DNA from: Orientallactaga sibirica | Taxonomy: Eukaryota; Chordata; Mammalia; Rodentia; Dipodidae | NCBI GenBank assembly: GCA_036365145.1 | Contig: JAEOAD010000015.1 | Span: forward strand, 36,843,501-36,907,500 | Direction of reading: 5' to 3' | DNA: 64,000 bases | In this document: positions 10,587 to 21,678 of the stretch, one piece after another | How the letters are laid out: each line of letters begins with the position of its first letter | How positions within the stretch are numbered: position 1 is the first letter of the stretch | Program-made: the position numbers and the translations under genes | Notes under the pieces: model-generated | Databases searched by the model: none | What the model was told of the DNA's origin: nothing | The model's input: only the letters and a program-made list of their open reading frames with translations

Positions 10587-12362
10587 ATATGTATGGATAG
10601 ATGGATAAAAATACCAGTTCAACATATTTGTGTTATTGGAAAACAAGATAAAAAGCATCTGTCCTTGTTTGAACCAAGAATTTAAAGTAACAGAAACACA
10701 TCTCTGAATCCAAATATGCTAAAGTCAGTGAGAAATAAAGTCAGATACTTTCAAGCAAAGGTGAATTCCTGCCCTCATCATTTCCCTCTGTGTGCTCACT
10801 TCCTTTTCTGTTCTCATCCTGAGGAACTCAAAGCTTAGGAGCAAACAGGCTAATCAAATGAATGATTTTCCTTTATAGATTCAAAAATACTCTTTAAGTT
10901 CCATCTATTACAGACAAATATTATTATACAGACAAACAGAAGACAGGTGGACAGACATCAATGAAGGTGCTTATACTATGGTGTCAAGGGTCCCTATAAA
11001 AATACAGAGTGGTCATTCTGAGCTCATTTTTTGAGAGGTCAGTGTTAAAAGATAGGACAGACTAAGGGAAGATGATATGAACTATGTTCATATCAGAGGT
11101 GGAAGAAGTGAGAAATGACACAAATTAGTTTCTTCTGTAAAACTCTCAGTCCTCCTCATCATTGCAGTCAGAACATACATTGAACCTTATTTGCTTTGAT
11201 GTCTCTACAAGATTGTGAGCTCCTTGAGATCAGATGCTATGTATTCATGTGTGGACTCCCAGCACCAGAGTCTCTGGGATAGAAAGAATACTTAACTGGA
11301 TGAACAAGCGTTCTAGAGTGGGAAACAGCATACTATCAAAGGTAAGTAAATGATATAATATAAATATAAACAATATTGAAACTGATTTGGCTATAAAATC
11401 TTAAGATGCTATTTTCTGTGTTGGTTTCCTCATCTACAAAATGAGGATAAAAATAGTTCTTACCCGCATCAGTTGAACCTTCCCAGAAGCAGACACTAGT
11501 ACAGAGGTTTATTATTTCATTGAGAAAAGACAGGGTAGGGGCAATAGAACTGGAGAGAGAGAATATCTTAGACTACAAGGCAGATCATGCAATGGCTTAG
11601 CCAACTAAGGCCAGTGGGGAATTCTGAAACAGAGTATCTATGAGATGAGTCTCCATATCAGGCAGAAATAGTCAGGCCCTAGTACCTGCTTCCCTACTCA
11701 TTAATTGGCTGGGGTGCTCAGGAAAAGTATGGCCTGAAGGTACCACAGCCAAAGACTTTCATCTAACTGCATTCCCTTCAAATAAATGGAATTTTCTCTT
11801 CAAGGGAGACTTGAATGGTGCAACTCCATGAGGGCTATGCTACTTAGTGAGGTTGTGAGGCTTTCAATAGTTGGGGTAGGTAACATTTTTAACTTTTAAT
11901 AACATTAGGTAACATTTAGTGACCAGATTGTGGCACATATTATAAAATTATTTGGTATTACTGTGTTATCCATATAATTATATAACTTCAAAACTCAGGT
12001 TTCTGTGGAGAATTGAAAACTCATAGGACTTCAGGAACTAAGCAGGGAAGTAAATGTGCAAGTTCACCTGAATATGATAAAAGGTAATAAGGCCCATGGT
12101 CTCTAAAGCCTGCCTAGAGAGTACACTTCCAAAGATGTTCAGGCTTAAAATATCACCAAAGAAAATAGCCACTATTCAAGCCTGGCTAAGATGCAAACTT
12201 AGAAAAGTAAAATTATATATAACCTTATGAATACACTGAAGTTATTTTCCCAGTATCTTCTCTATTACTCCTAGTCATTCAGTCAGCCAGAGCACCACAT
12301 GGACTGTTCTTCACAATCAAACTAGTGAGCTTGGACTATGATTGGCATTAAAATCTTAAGAG
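10585..12362. other. Mostly unique non-coding DNA with L2 and MIR remnants
   Basis: No gene is evident. About 11140-11315 resembles an L2 3' end (TGTGAGCTCCTTGAGATCAG... followed by an AGCACC word and ACTGGATGAAC). About 11385-11465 carries a MIR-like GGTTTCCTCATCTACAAAATG word. The segment 11470-11800 (CCCAGAAGCAGACACTAG..., GTTTATTATTTCATTG) may be an old LTR. The rest shows nothing specific. Confidence 0.5.
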
Positions 12363-12548
12363 AAGGTTGGAATGACGGCTTAGTGGTTAAGTCACTTTGA
12401 CACAGGTTCGATTCCCCAGTACCCATGTAAGCCAGATGCACATAATGGCACATGCCTCTGGGGTCCATTTGCAGTGGCTAGAGGCCCTGGCATGTCTATT
12501 CTCTCTCTCTATATAATAAATAAATAAAAATAAAATATTAAAAAACAT
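12363..12548 (+). mobile_element. DIP-like SINE
   Basis: The head AGGTTGGAATGACGGCTTAG, B box GGTTCGATTCCCCAG, body CCAGATGCACATAATGGCAC and tail AATAAATAAATAAAAATAAA are present. The anticodon-side segment is shortened. It lies immediately upstream of another copy in the same orientation. Confidence 0.9.
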
Positions 12549-12552
12549 TTTA

Positions 12553-12768
12553 GGGCTGGAGAGAGATCAGCAATTAAGGCACTTGTCTGCAAAGCCTAAT
12601 GAGTTGGGTTTGATTACCCAGTGCCCTCATAAAGCCAGATGCACAAAGTCGCATGTGCATCTGGAATCCATTTGCAGTGGCTAGAGGCCCTGGCATGCCC
12701 ATTTTCTCTGTCTCTTTTCTATCTCTCTCTGCTTGCAAATAAAAATATTTTTAAAAGTATTTTAAACA
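12553..12768 (+). mobile_element. DIP-like SINE, tandem neighbour
   Basis: The copy starts GGGCTGGAGAGAGATCAGC and carries the CCAGATGCACAAAGTCGCATG body and a TCTATCTCTCTCTGCTTGC run. Its tail ends near 12750-12768. With 12363-12548 it forms a head-to-tail pair, which suggests insertion of one copy into the A-rich tail of the other. Confidence 0.9.
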
Positions 12769-13320
12769 ACAAACATGGATCCAAATTTAACATAAAATGC
12801 AATTGCATATGAGGCTCCTAAATGCAAATAACTCAATTAACATGGCAGCTGAACACATATTTTCTATGAGCTTCCTTAAATTTATACATGTCTAGCCAAT
12901 GACAATCACATCCAACTTACTGATAAGTTTTACTTTAGGTTGTTTTTACAACATTGGTTGAAAAACACATTTCCATTTCAGAAATCTTAGAATCAGAGAA
13001 ATCTGGTGTTTAAGAAAATTTAAACCCCATAAAGGCAGCAAACACATCATTCTACTTAGGTAGTCATCAATAACTAAAGGAGTAAGGTTAGCTGTCGGGA
13101 CCCAGAGACTGGGACAGCAGACAGGAGGGCAGAAGAATGGATCTAGGGTACTTTCTCAAGGTTCTTCTAAGTAGGGTTCCTCAGTAAATGGTGACACCAT
13201 TATCCAAGACAGTGAATATGGTAACATGAACACTTGTGATAATGGAATTATATCAGAACTCGTTTTTACTGATGCAGAGTTCTATTTTCACATTATATTC
13301 TTCCAATTTTTCATGCTCTT

Positions 13321-13488
13321 CAATATTTATTTATTTACTTATTTATTTTTAATTTTGAGGTAGGGTCCAACTGTAGCCCAGGCTGCTTGGAATTCACTGT
13401 GTAGTCTCAGGGTGGAGTTGAACTCACAACAATCCTTCTACCTTTGCTCTCCCAGCTGAGATTAAAGGAGGGCTCTACCACACTTGGC
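13321..13488 (-). mobile_element. B1 SINE with target-site duplication
   Basis: A minus-strand B1 has the tail at the left (TTTATTTACTTATTTATTTTT) and the head at the right (AAGTGTGGTAGAGCCC on the minus strand). TTCATGCTCTT occurs at 13310-13320 and 13489-13499, an 11-bp duplication. Internal positions are moderately diverged. Confidence 0.88.
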
Positions 13489-13499
13489 TTCATGCTCTT

Positions 13500-14709
13500 T
13501 TATATACCTTTTCTATATGAAAAATTATAAGAGAAAAATGAAAGGATTCTATACAAATAAAAGGTGATAAAGTTAATAATTAAAAACTTTTTTCCCTCAA
13601 TTATCTGTGGTTTGGCCTTTCTTCCTATATGCTGGATCTGGTCCTATCCCTGCTCTAATCACTCCCTAATCTATGTTGTTTTCCAAGATTATTATGATAG
13701 TGTTTACATGCTGCTTATCTCAGTTTAGTTTGGTAAATACACTAAGTCTGTTCTTTGACTTATGTATTACAGAATGCCTCCGACTGAGCAGACCTTATCT
13801 ATAAAAGCAGATGATGGGCCACTGTGACTCTTATATATATGCCATATTGTGATTAGGGGATAATTCACTAAATTTTAGTTGACTAATCACTTTCCCTGTT
13901 GTAGCCCATGATTCTTCCATTTCAAAACTCAAGGGGAAAACCTCAGCTTACGTCAATTCAATAATATCATTTTGGTGCCACTTGGCTATTGAAATTTAGT
14001 TAAAAAATACTCCAGTCTTGGATAATTTGTACCTCAAAAGAATGAAGCACATTCTTGAAGGTGGGATAACTATTTCAATGAACAAAATTGTTCCCTATAG
14101 TCAAAAGTTTCTTAAGCTATGTTCCTCTGCCATATGTTTCTAAATAACATAGGAATCTGTCTTAAATTATAGACTAGTACTAGGGTTCTTGTCCTTGTCC
14201 TCTCAACAAGTGATAGTCTGAACAGAGAGGGCAAGTTTGTAGTACAAAACTCTTGCTAGTAATTTGAACTTGGGGTCTGAGCTCTATTATTATAGTCATG
14301 CACCGGGCATTTACAGAACATTAGTGACATTGACTGGAGTAAGCTCCTAGAAACAGTGGTTTCCAAGATGACCTTTGTTCAGAAGTTCATGCTGTGAGAG
14401 CTAGAAGAACTTTATTATGAGAGACATTGGGGAAAGATGGCCCACCAGCCTTTAGAGGAAGAAATGAAAGTCCCATTGATATGGCAACAGAGCAAGCTAA
14501 CACAATTAACCACAAGTTCGACAGAAGACCACTGTAAGAGACTTACGCAGATCTTTAGTAACAAACACATCTCCATACATAGGCTCCTCATTTAAGGTCT
14601 CTTCAATTGATAATTACTCAAAACTATTGCTTTTCTTTTCTCTTTCTCTCTTCACTATACAAACTTCCTGATTCTTTAATTCAACTCAGTAAAAACAACT
14701 TTGAAACTT
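13500..14709. other. Non-coding stretch, no clear feature
   Basis: About 1.2 kb of AT-rich sequence has no open frame of note, no CpG cluster and no repeat I can name with confidence. Confidence 0.5.
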
Positions 14710-15272
14710 TTCTTAAAAAAATATTTATTTCGAGCAGGGGCAGATGAATGGGTATGCCATAGCCTCTTGCCATTGCAAACAGACTCCAGATGTATACACC
14801 ACTGTGCACATATGGCTTTGTGTGGGTACTGGGGAACTGAACCTGGGCTATCTGGCAGTGGTAGTTTGAATAGATGGCCCCCAATATATTCAGTGTTTTA
14901 TTAGTTTGTTGTTTGCAGATGCATTCACCTGGCTGGAGGCAGTGTTGCTAGGTGGATCTTAAGGTGTGATGGTGGGTTTGAGATTTCAATGTAAAGACAT
15001 GCCAAGTGTGCCTAGTTGGAGTTCCTGAAGTGTGCTGCGCTGTGCTGTGTGGCTTTTGGCTTGTGGGTTTGCTCTCTGTGTTTGGTCCCGTGAAAGCAGG
15101 CCAGCTTCTTCTGCCATTATGGAACTTCCCCTGGATCTATAAGCTTCAATAAATATCCCTTCCTCCATATTTATGCTTGGTCTGGAAGTTCATCTCAGCA
15201 AACCTGAAGCTGTCTGCTACACTGGCTTTGTAAGCAAATGCCTTTAACTGCTGAGCCATCTCTCCAGTCTGA
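14710..15272 (-). mobile_element. DIP-like SINE split by an LTR
   Basis: The minus-strand SINE has its tail at about 14715-14735 and its head (GGAGAGATGGCTCAGCAG on the minus strand) at about 15250-15270. It is divided at 14856/15222 by a solo LTR with 5-bp duplications, so the LTR is younger than the SINE. Confidence 0.88.
14857..15221 (+). mobile_element. Solo MaLR-like LTR (family 2), TSD CTGGC
   Basis: The LTR starts (T)GTGGTAGTTTGAATAGATGG (first base changed) and ends ...GCTGTCTGCTACA. It contains CTGGCTGGAGGCAGTG, GAAAGCAGGCCAGCTTC and an AATAAAT polyadenylation signal at about 15150. CTGGC at 14852-14856 and 15222-15226 is a 5-bp target-site duplication, as expected for ERVL/MaLR integration. 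Related copies lie at 36503-36859 and 33032-33390. Confidence 0.9.
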
Positions 15273-15274
15273 AA

Positions 15275-17180
15275 CCTTTCTTGCAAATGGTTTAGGTGAC
15301 TCACTGACTCATTTGCTAAATAAATAATCTGTTGATAATCCACTAAGTACAGAGACTAGGACACAGGTCTCTGGAACCTATGGATGCAATAATATATAAG
15401 ATCTAGTGTCTAGTGTTTATCCTCAAGGAGTTGGGCTTCTTTCTCCAGCCTTGTAAACTCTGCCTGTGGGGTCCCAAAAGCCTCATGCCACATTTTCCAA
15501 CAGAACTCTGGTGAAAAAGAGGTTCTCTTAACAGTTGATGAGGTTAGAATCAAGGTTAATGATATTATAGTTAGAAAGAACAGCATATGCAAAAAGTCAA
15601 AAGAAAATATGAATCATACTTTGTAAACTGAAAATAATTTAACACTGGAGCAAGTGTAAGATTTCAATGGGAGAAAAAAGAAGGGTGAAGACAGATGAAG
15701 AGTGGTGAACCAACAAACTTAGGCTTCATCCTGTTAACAGTGAAGTGCAGGGAAATGACAAGGTAGATCTATGTTTTAAAGACAATATTTAGTATTGACC
15801 ACCTAAAATGGAAGGACTTAAAAGTAGTAGAGAGTAAAGAGGATTTGGCAGTAAATGAGCAGAGAGATTTTAAAAAAAGAATTATAGCATTACTTACTCT
15901 TCACAATGTCTATATTATTTATTATTGTTAATAACTGAATTAAACAGTCCACATGAGTCCTGATTTTGCCTCTATATTTCTCCTCTGAAGATATGGCATG
16001 TTTCATTTTTTTGAAAAGGGAGGGTCAACGACTTCTTACAAAAGGACTTCTACACTTAAAGAACACAAAAAATACTCTATGCAATATATTTTTATATGGG
16101 ATACAAAATAATGTACTTTGGAGACCAAAGTAAAAAGGGTTTTCAATAATAACCACAAATTGGGATGGATTCCTTTTTTAGAATATTCAAACTTGATTAT
16201 TTCTCTGAGTCACGAAAGTAGGATTCAAGTCCTTATCCTATCATTTATCCGATGTCTCTTCTTAGGAAAATCACCCCACTTCTCTAGGTTGTCAGTTTTA
16301 AAGAAACTGCATCTCAACATATAACATTAGGCCCATTCAAAAAGGGAAATTGAGCAAGATTTAATAAAGAGAAACCATTAAGGGATGATGAAAGACCCCA
16401 AGGCTAGCAATAGTAGAGACTTATTATTATCCCCAGACCTTAAGCAAACCCAGAGAGAACAAGCTGTAACTGGAGGCTGCATAGAGGTTGTGGCCTCCCC
16501 ATAGTTACTACTACTAAACAGTAGCCTGGCAGAGAGAGAGAGATCTTCCCTATCTCTTTTCCAACACATTTTACTTATGCTTTAAATATCTTGCCAGTGT
16601 CTCACTGGCTGAATCCTTCCAAAAGCAAGAGGGTAAAAGAGCTCAATGATGCAGTCTATTAAGGTCACCCCAAGGACAGATGAAGAGTTTTGCAAAGGGT
16701 AAGACAGTAAATCTTGTGAGAAAATTGAAGACACCAGTTCCCTCAAACTTAATGGCTTTCTGTCACTCTAACACATAAATTAATTGTGAGGCTTACATGT
16801 GATAATATATGAAAATACCCTTTAAACGTCAAACAAAATAATCAAATATAACAATTATGAGCTCTATTCTATAAGAAGCAAACAAGAGAGTAATGTCAGT
16901 CTATGGTACAAGTCATATAGTAACAAACTTTCCAGGTAAGCACTTTACCTTAATTTGATTTTTTTTTTCTGATTAAAAGTTCAGATTGTGAAAACAGAGA
17001 TCAAATATAGTAGATTTTTTTTTTCAGCTTCTAATGGTTTGAGTCTATGTGAAAAGTAATTCTCCTCACACAGAGTAAGTAACGGTAGCAAGGCAGGACT
17101 TAGAAGCCTATTCTGTTTTCTCTGTAACAAGAACCAGTCTTCTTATGAGCACCAGTTTATTTACCAAAGAAACATTCAAC
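15275..17180. other. Mostly unique non-coding DNA with one MIR remnant
   Basis: No gene is supported. About 16170-16325 resembles a MIR: GAGTCACGAAAGTAGGATTCAAGTC, then TTAGGAAAATCACCCCACTTC and TTTTAAAGAAACTGCATCTC. Other parts show no recognisable repeat, CpG cluster or open frame of interest. Confidence 0.5.
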
Positions 17181-17194
17181 AAGAATGGAAGAGA

Positions 17195-17476
17195 GGGCTG
17201 GAGAGATGGCTTAGCGGCTAAGGCGCCTGCCTGCTAAGCCTAAGAACGCTGGTTCCAATGTCCAGCGGTTCCAATCTCCAGGTCCCACGTTTAGCCAGGT
17301 GCAAAGTGAGGCAAGGGCGCAATGCCGCACTTGCCCACAAGGGGGCACACGCATCTGGATTTCGTTCACAGCAGCTGAGAGACTGCTGGCGCGCCCATCT
17401 CTGTGTCCCTCTCCCTCTCTGTCTGTCTCTCTCTGTCTCTCTCTCCAAAAATAAATAAAAACAAAATTAAAAAAAA
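17195..17476 (+). mobile_element. Long DIP SINE subfamily (DIP-L) with duplicated B box
   Basis: A well-preserved SINE starts GGGCTGGAGAGATGGCTTAG and is longer (about 280 bp) than the standard copies. GGTTCCAATGTCCAGC and GGTTCCAATCTCCAGG stand side by side (about 17251-17282), a duplication of the B-box region. The body has an extra segment (AAAGTGAGGCAAGGGCGCAA...) and the CTCF-like word CCACAAGGGGGCAC at 17335-17348. AAGAATGGAAGAGA at 17181-17194 and 17477-17490 is a 14-bp target-site duplication. The good duplication suggests recent activity. Confidence 0.95.
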
Positions 17477-17490
17477 AAGAATGGAAGAGA

Positions 17491-19184
17491 AACATGTGCT
17501 TAGCATATAAGCTAAATATCTACTTACTCATTGGTAGATGATATTTATGGAAATATTTACTTGATATACAAACTGTATAATCTAATTTATAATCACTTTT
17601 TTACATTCTTTTTACTTTTTACATTCTTGTTTATTTCTCCTTGGCCACCCAACCTCTAGGATACTCCTGCCTTACAACCATTGCTCTAGTTCTTTCTTCT
17701 ACTGATTCCCCAAGAAGCCACACAGCTAACTTCCTTACCATGATCAAACTGTAAATGTTATGGTCTCTATTAAGCCTACACTATTCAATACTGCAATCCC
17801 TTACCTGAGTCATCACCTCTCTCCTATTCTACCTTTTTTCCTCATAGTTCTCACAACCTTCTAACATGGTACATAATGCACCTCTTTACTATGGTTAGTT
17901 TAATATCTATTTATCCTTGATCCTGCCTGATTGAGCACCTATAGCTGGGCCTGGCTTATACTATATACTCAGCCAGTCAGTTACACAAAATGGTTTCTTT
18001 CAGGAGGCTCAATGACACTAGAAAATTTTTGTCAATGTAAGTTTTAAAAGTCCTCAAACAAAAACTCTTTTGATATTACATTTTAAATCTCATAGCCTTA
18101 TCCCAACTATAATTCGTTCCAGAATTTTTACTCATAGGTGAAAACTCATATGTGATGATTAAGCCCTATTATAATTAAATGTAAAAGCTCCAACGTTTTA
18201 TTAAAAGAAACATGAGATCAAGCATAGCCTGTACTATAGATAGTAAGTGTTTGCAATTAGCATACTGTGGATAACTGTAAACTCCGTCATTATATTAATA
18301 AAATGTAAAAATTTCTAAAGCAACTGGGAACTCTGTGGCAGTTGCGACATCAACACTAGCCACTTTGCCAGTTGTTCAGAGGCTGTTCAAATGAGCCCAA
18401 GCTGGTAATAACACACATAAATGTACTTGGAAGCCATTTTTTTGCATAAACATAAGCTTACAGTTCTTCTACATTTCTTAGAAAAAAATATTCTGTGCAT
18501 GAATATGGTGAGTAAAGAAGAACTTCAAGCTGGTAAAGAGAATAAACCATGAAGTAGACAGTTCAGGCCTCTCTGAGTAAACCATGGTAAGGCTCCGACT
18601 CAAGTGAACAAAGGTGGCTGTGTACCAAATTTGAGTCCATACATTCATGGCCTGAATTGTAGAAAACATGCATCAAAGGATTAATATAATTATTGTGTTT
18701 CAGAGATAGCAGGAAGGCCATGTTAAGAGCTCATATAATATCTTGACATGAAAGTATGAAAAGAAGAATGGTTTCTTTTAAGACAGACAAACTTTCTGCC
18801 TGTCACTACAGAGCCAGAAAGATTATGCAGAAAGTCATGGTATGGCCATCTTCATCCATCATTAAAAGACATGATTGCTAATGTATCTTGTCATAGAGCA
18901 AACTCAGTTTGGACAATGAACCTAAGTCTACTTCACTTGTAATTAGCTTCACATACAAAGTATGTGTGTGTATACATGTGGGCACATACATGCCATGTAC
19001 ATGCACTTATGTGGGCATTTTGGTACATGATAAATGCTTTTGGGTTTTTCAATGTATCAGCAAGGTACAACATTTAAAGCCAAGTCAAACTGTTCCAAAA
19101 CTACAATCAAGTTATGATTTCATATCTTTCATGCTTAATTATTTTGAAAGAACCAAATCAGTGTTTTAGCAAAACTAACACCAT
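17491..19184. other. Unique non-coding DNA
   Basis: The stretch is AT-rich, with possible L2-like wording at 17700-17990 (TCATCACCTCTCTCC..., CTGATTGAGCACC). A TATGTGTGTGTATACATGTG patch lies at 18960-18980. No gene, CpG cluster or young repeat is visible. Confidence 0.45.
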
Positions 19185-19278
19185 ACATTATGAGCTAAAT
19201 TGTGTCTCTCAGAAATTCATATGTAGGAATGGACATAACTTCCAATAACTTAACTGTGACTTTATTTTGAGATGCAGC

Positions 19279-19624
19279 TGTTGCAATCAGGTTTGCATTG
19301 CTGGCAGAAATCACCCGACCAAGAACGGCTTTTGGGAAAAAAGGGTTTATTTTGGCTTTCAGGCTCAAGGGGAAGTTCCATGATGGCAGGGAAAAATGAT
19401 GGCATGAGCAGAGGGTGGACATCATCCCTGGCCAACATAAGGTAGACAATAGCAACAGAAGACTGGGCCAAACACTGGCAAGGGGAAGCTGACTATAACA
19501 CTCATATGCCACCCCCAAAAGTACACTGCCTCCAGGAGGCATTAATTCCCAAATCTCCATCAGCTGGGAACCTAGCATTCAGAACATGTTAGTTTATGGG
19601 GGACACCTGAATCAAACCACCACA
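19279..19624 (-). repeat. MaLR 3' LTR (family 1)
   Basis: The LTR is 346 bp. On the minus strand it runs TGTGGTGGTTTGATTC...AACCTGATTGCAACA and contains an AATAAACCC polyadenylation signal at about 19345. It is more complete than its partner, with the full GGCACTTGG-free middle (CAGTTTCCC-like region). An open frame of 127 codons across it (19195-19578) is an LTR artefact. Confidence 0.9.
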
Positions 19625-19635
19625 TTCCGCCCCTT
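19625..19635 (-). other. Polypurine tract of the MaLR element
   Basis: AAGGGGCGGAA on the minus strand sits directly before the TG of the 3' LTR. Retroviral elements use such a tract to prime plus-strand DNA. Confidence 0.75.
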
Positions 19636-20747
19636 AAACTGATAACCATACATGATATAAAATGTAATGCATTCAGTTCAAATTTAAAAGTCCCCACATT
19701 TTTTATCAATCCTAATGATGTTCAAACATCCCCATAATCCAAAGTTTTTTAACTGAGCCATAATACCAAAACATCCCCCACAAACTCATAACAACGCAGA
19801 ATAAACACACACACTGCAAAAGATGGCACTGGGCATAGCAAAGAAATATTCAACCAATACAAGATTTAAACAGGACAAACATCAAACTCTGTAGCTCCAA
19901 GACCAGCAACTCTAGCCAGTGACAAGTCTCTAAATCTGATAATCCTAACCAGCAACAAGTCTCTGAAGTTCTAATTCCATCCCTCCAGCTAGGCTACTCA
20001 CAGTCCTGGAAAACTTCATCTGAGCCTGGCAGCTTTCCTTAGCAGACATCTCATGGTCCCGGTCTCCACTACAATCCACAGTCCATCCTCACAGCTCCAT
20101 CGGGTCTCCATGCAGGCATCTAGCAATTCTGCTTCACACTGCCCATGGCCACTTCCAAAACACAATACCACATTGCAAACTCAACAACCCACTCTTTCCT
20201 GTATTTCTTATACACCACAATACCGGGTAGGGTGCCAATTTGTTAATCCAGGGGGGAATAAAGGAGACTTTGAAGAACAGGACACTCCTTGAGCACTCAG
20301 GCCCTGTCAAAAGAGTCTATATTCTTCCTGTTGCCCTAGTGCAGGTCAACTGGCCCAATCTCAAAGGTGAACAGGCAGCAGTTTAGGCTCAAAGATTTCA
20401 TTTTTTTCTATACCATATCCCTCTGCACACATCAGTCCATTTCTACTCACTGCAGCCCTACACAAGTTCTCAGGACACAGGCATAACAGCAAGCCTCTCA
20501 CACAAACTGCTTCTAGCCCAGTCTAGACAAAGCTCCTTTTCACCCTCATGAGCCAAACTTCACAGTTCATAGTACTTACTGCATTCAGGTCTCGCAACTC
20601 TGACCAGAAGAATCCATCAAGCTGTACTAATAGCACTGCAAGTTGTCTCTTAGGCCAAGGTTTCAAATCCTTCCACATTCCTCTTGAAAATCAGCTCCAA
20701 AGGCCAAAGCCCCACAGTCAGGTGTCTAGCAGCAAATGACAACACTG

Positions 20748-20764
20748 TTCAGTACCAACATTAC
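20748..20764 (-). other. Probable primer binding site of the MaLR element
   Basis: Just inside the 5' LTR the minus strand reads GTAATGTTGGTACTGAAC. The TTGGTACT core resembles the tRNA-Leu type site of ERVL/MaLR elements. It is diverged and offset by a few bases from the LTR end. Confidence 0.5.
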
Positions 20765-21046
20765 TGTTGCAGTCAGGTTCGCATTGCTGGCAGAAATCAC
20801 CCAACCAAGAGCAGCTTTTGGGGAAAAAGGGTTTATTTTGGCTTGAGATTTGAAAGGAAGTTCCATGATGGCAGGGGAAATCGATGGCATGAGCAGAAGG
20901 TGGACATCACCCCTGTCCAACATAAGGTGGACAGTAGCAACAGGAGAGTACACCCCCAACAATACACTGCCTCCAGGAAGCATTACTTCCCAAATCTTCA
21001 TCAGCTGGGAACCTAGCATTCAGAACACCTGAATCAAACCACCACA
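20765..21046 (-). repeat. MaLR 5' LTR (family 1), internally deleted
   Basis: The LTR is 282 bp, with the same ends as the 3' LTR. Compared with it, this copy lacks a block of roughly 60 bp between GCAACAGGAGAG and TACACCCCC (about 20938-20955) and a short block near the 5' end. The two copies differ at other sites too, so the element is not recent. Confidence 0.88.
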
Positions 21047-21436
21047 GTGACTTATAAAGTTGTACAAATATAAAATGAGGTCATGTGACTCTACCCCAAT
21101 AGGACTGATTTCCTTGAAGAAAAGCTTAAAACACAGGTAGAAGAGCATATGAAGGTCTCTTCTTTCTAAACAAAGGAAAGAAGTCTGTGAAAAATTGTCA
21201 AAATCATGTTCTTGAGCTTCTGGCCTGTGAGGATATGCATTTCTCTTGTTTTAAGCCACATATTATATGGTATCTGTTATGGCAGGGCTACCAACCCTAG
21301 TCCATTTGTCAAATGATGAATACAATTTTTAAAATCTAGTTCATAACCATAAATTACAAGTATCAAAGCCTCATTTATGAAATTCCAGGAGTGACTAAAT
21401 CATTCTATTATGAGTTTTTCAGATATTGAAGCTTGC

Positions 21437-21678
21437 CTTTTTTTTTATTTGAGAGCAAGAGAGAGCTAGAGCAATATATATATAGAGAGAATGGGCTTGC
21501 CAGCAGCCTCTCAGCCTCTGTGAACGAACTCCAGACACGTGAGCCCCCTTGTGGACAAGTGCAGCATTGCACCCTTGTGTCACTTTGCATCTGGCTAAAT
21601 GTGGGACCTGGAGAACAGAATAGGCATTCTTAGGCTTGGCAGGCAGGCACCTTAGCCACCAAGTCATCTCTCCAGACC
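21437..21678 (-). mobile_element. DIP-L-type SINE without the B-box duplication
   Basis: The minus-strand copy has the long-subfamily body (minus-strand GCAAAGTGACACAAGGGTGC and TCCACAAGGGGGCTC at 21541-21554). In the B-box region it has only a single segment (ATTCTGTTCTCCAGG). It is therefore either an intermediate form or a copy that lost one repeat. A TATATATATA run lies at 21475-21484. Confidence 0.8.

Larger units (their letters stand above)
19279..21046 (-). mobile_element. Full-structure MaLR element (LTR-interior-LTR), minus strand
   Basis: The two LTRs lie in the same minus orientation: 5' LTR 20765-21046 and 3' LTR 19279-19624. They share TGTGGTGGTTTGATTCAGG starts and GACTGCAACA-type ends. 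Between them lies about 1.14 kb of interior without coding potential. A GTTGGTACT word just inside the 5' LTR fits a tRNA-Leu primer binding site, as in ERVL/MaLR. AAGGGGCGGAA directly before the 3' LTR is the polypurine tract. Elements of this class depend on ERVL proteins supplied in trans. The 5-bp target duplication is not clear (left GCAGC, right GTGAC). Confidence 0.88.
19185..21180 (+). mobile_element. Old MLT1-like LTR, split by a MaLR element
   Basis: The left part (19185-19278: GAGCTAAATTGTGTCTCTCAG..., GTGACTTTATTTTGAGATG) and the right part (21047-21180: AAAATGAGGTCATGTGACTC..., AGGACTGATTTCCTTGAAGAAAA) read like the two halves of an MLT1-type LTR. The middle (19279-21046) is the inserted MaLR element. 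The order of the halves matches the usual MLT1 order, which supports an insertion and not a chance neighbourhood. Confidence 0.65.

Noticed and set aside
10356..10685. 109-codon open frame with Cys-Val repeats
   Set aside because: It is a translation of a SINE followed by a (TG)n microsatellite.
17195..17282. tRNA gene from A-box and B-box signals
   Set aside because: The cloverleaf does not close and the unit is a SINE head, repeated about thirty times in the window.
19195..19578. 127-codon minus-strand open frame
   Set aside because: It lies across a MaLR LTR. Parallel frames occur in the other LTR copies at 20726-21019 and 38948-39289.
20053..20292. Open frame in the MaLR interior
   Set aside because: It is on the strand opposite to the element and lacks any retroviral motif. 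MaLR interiors are non-coding.
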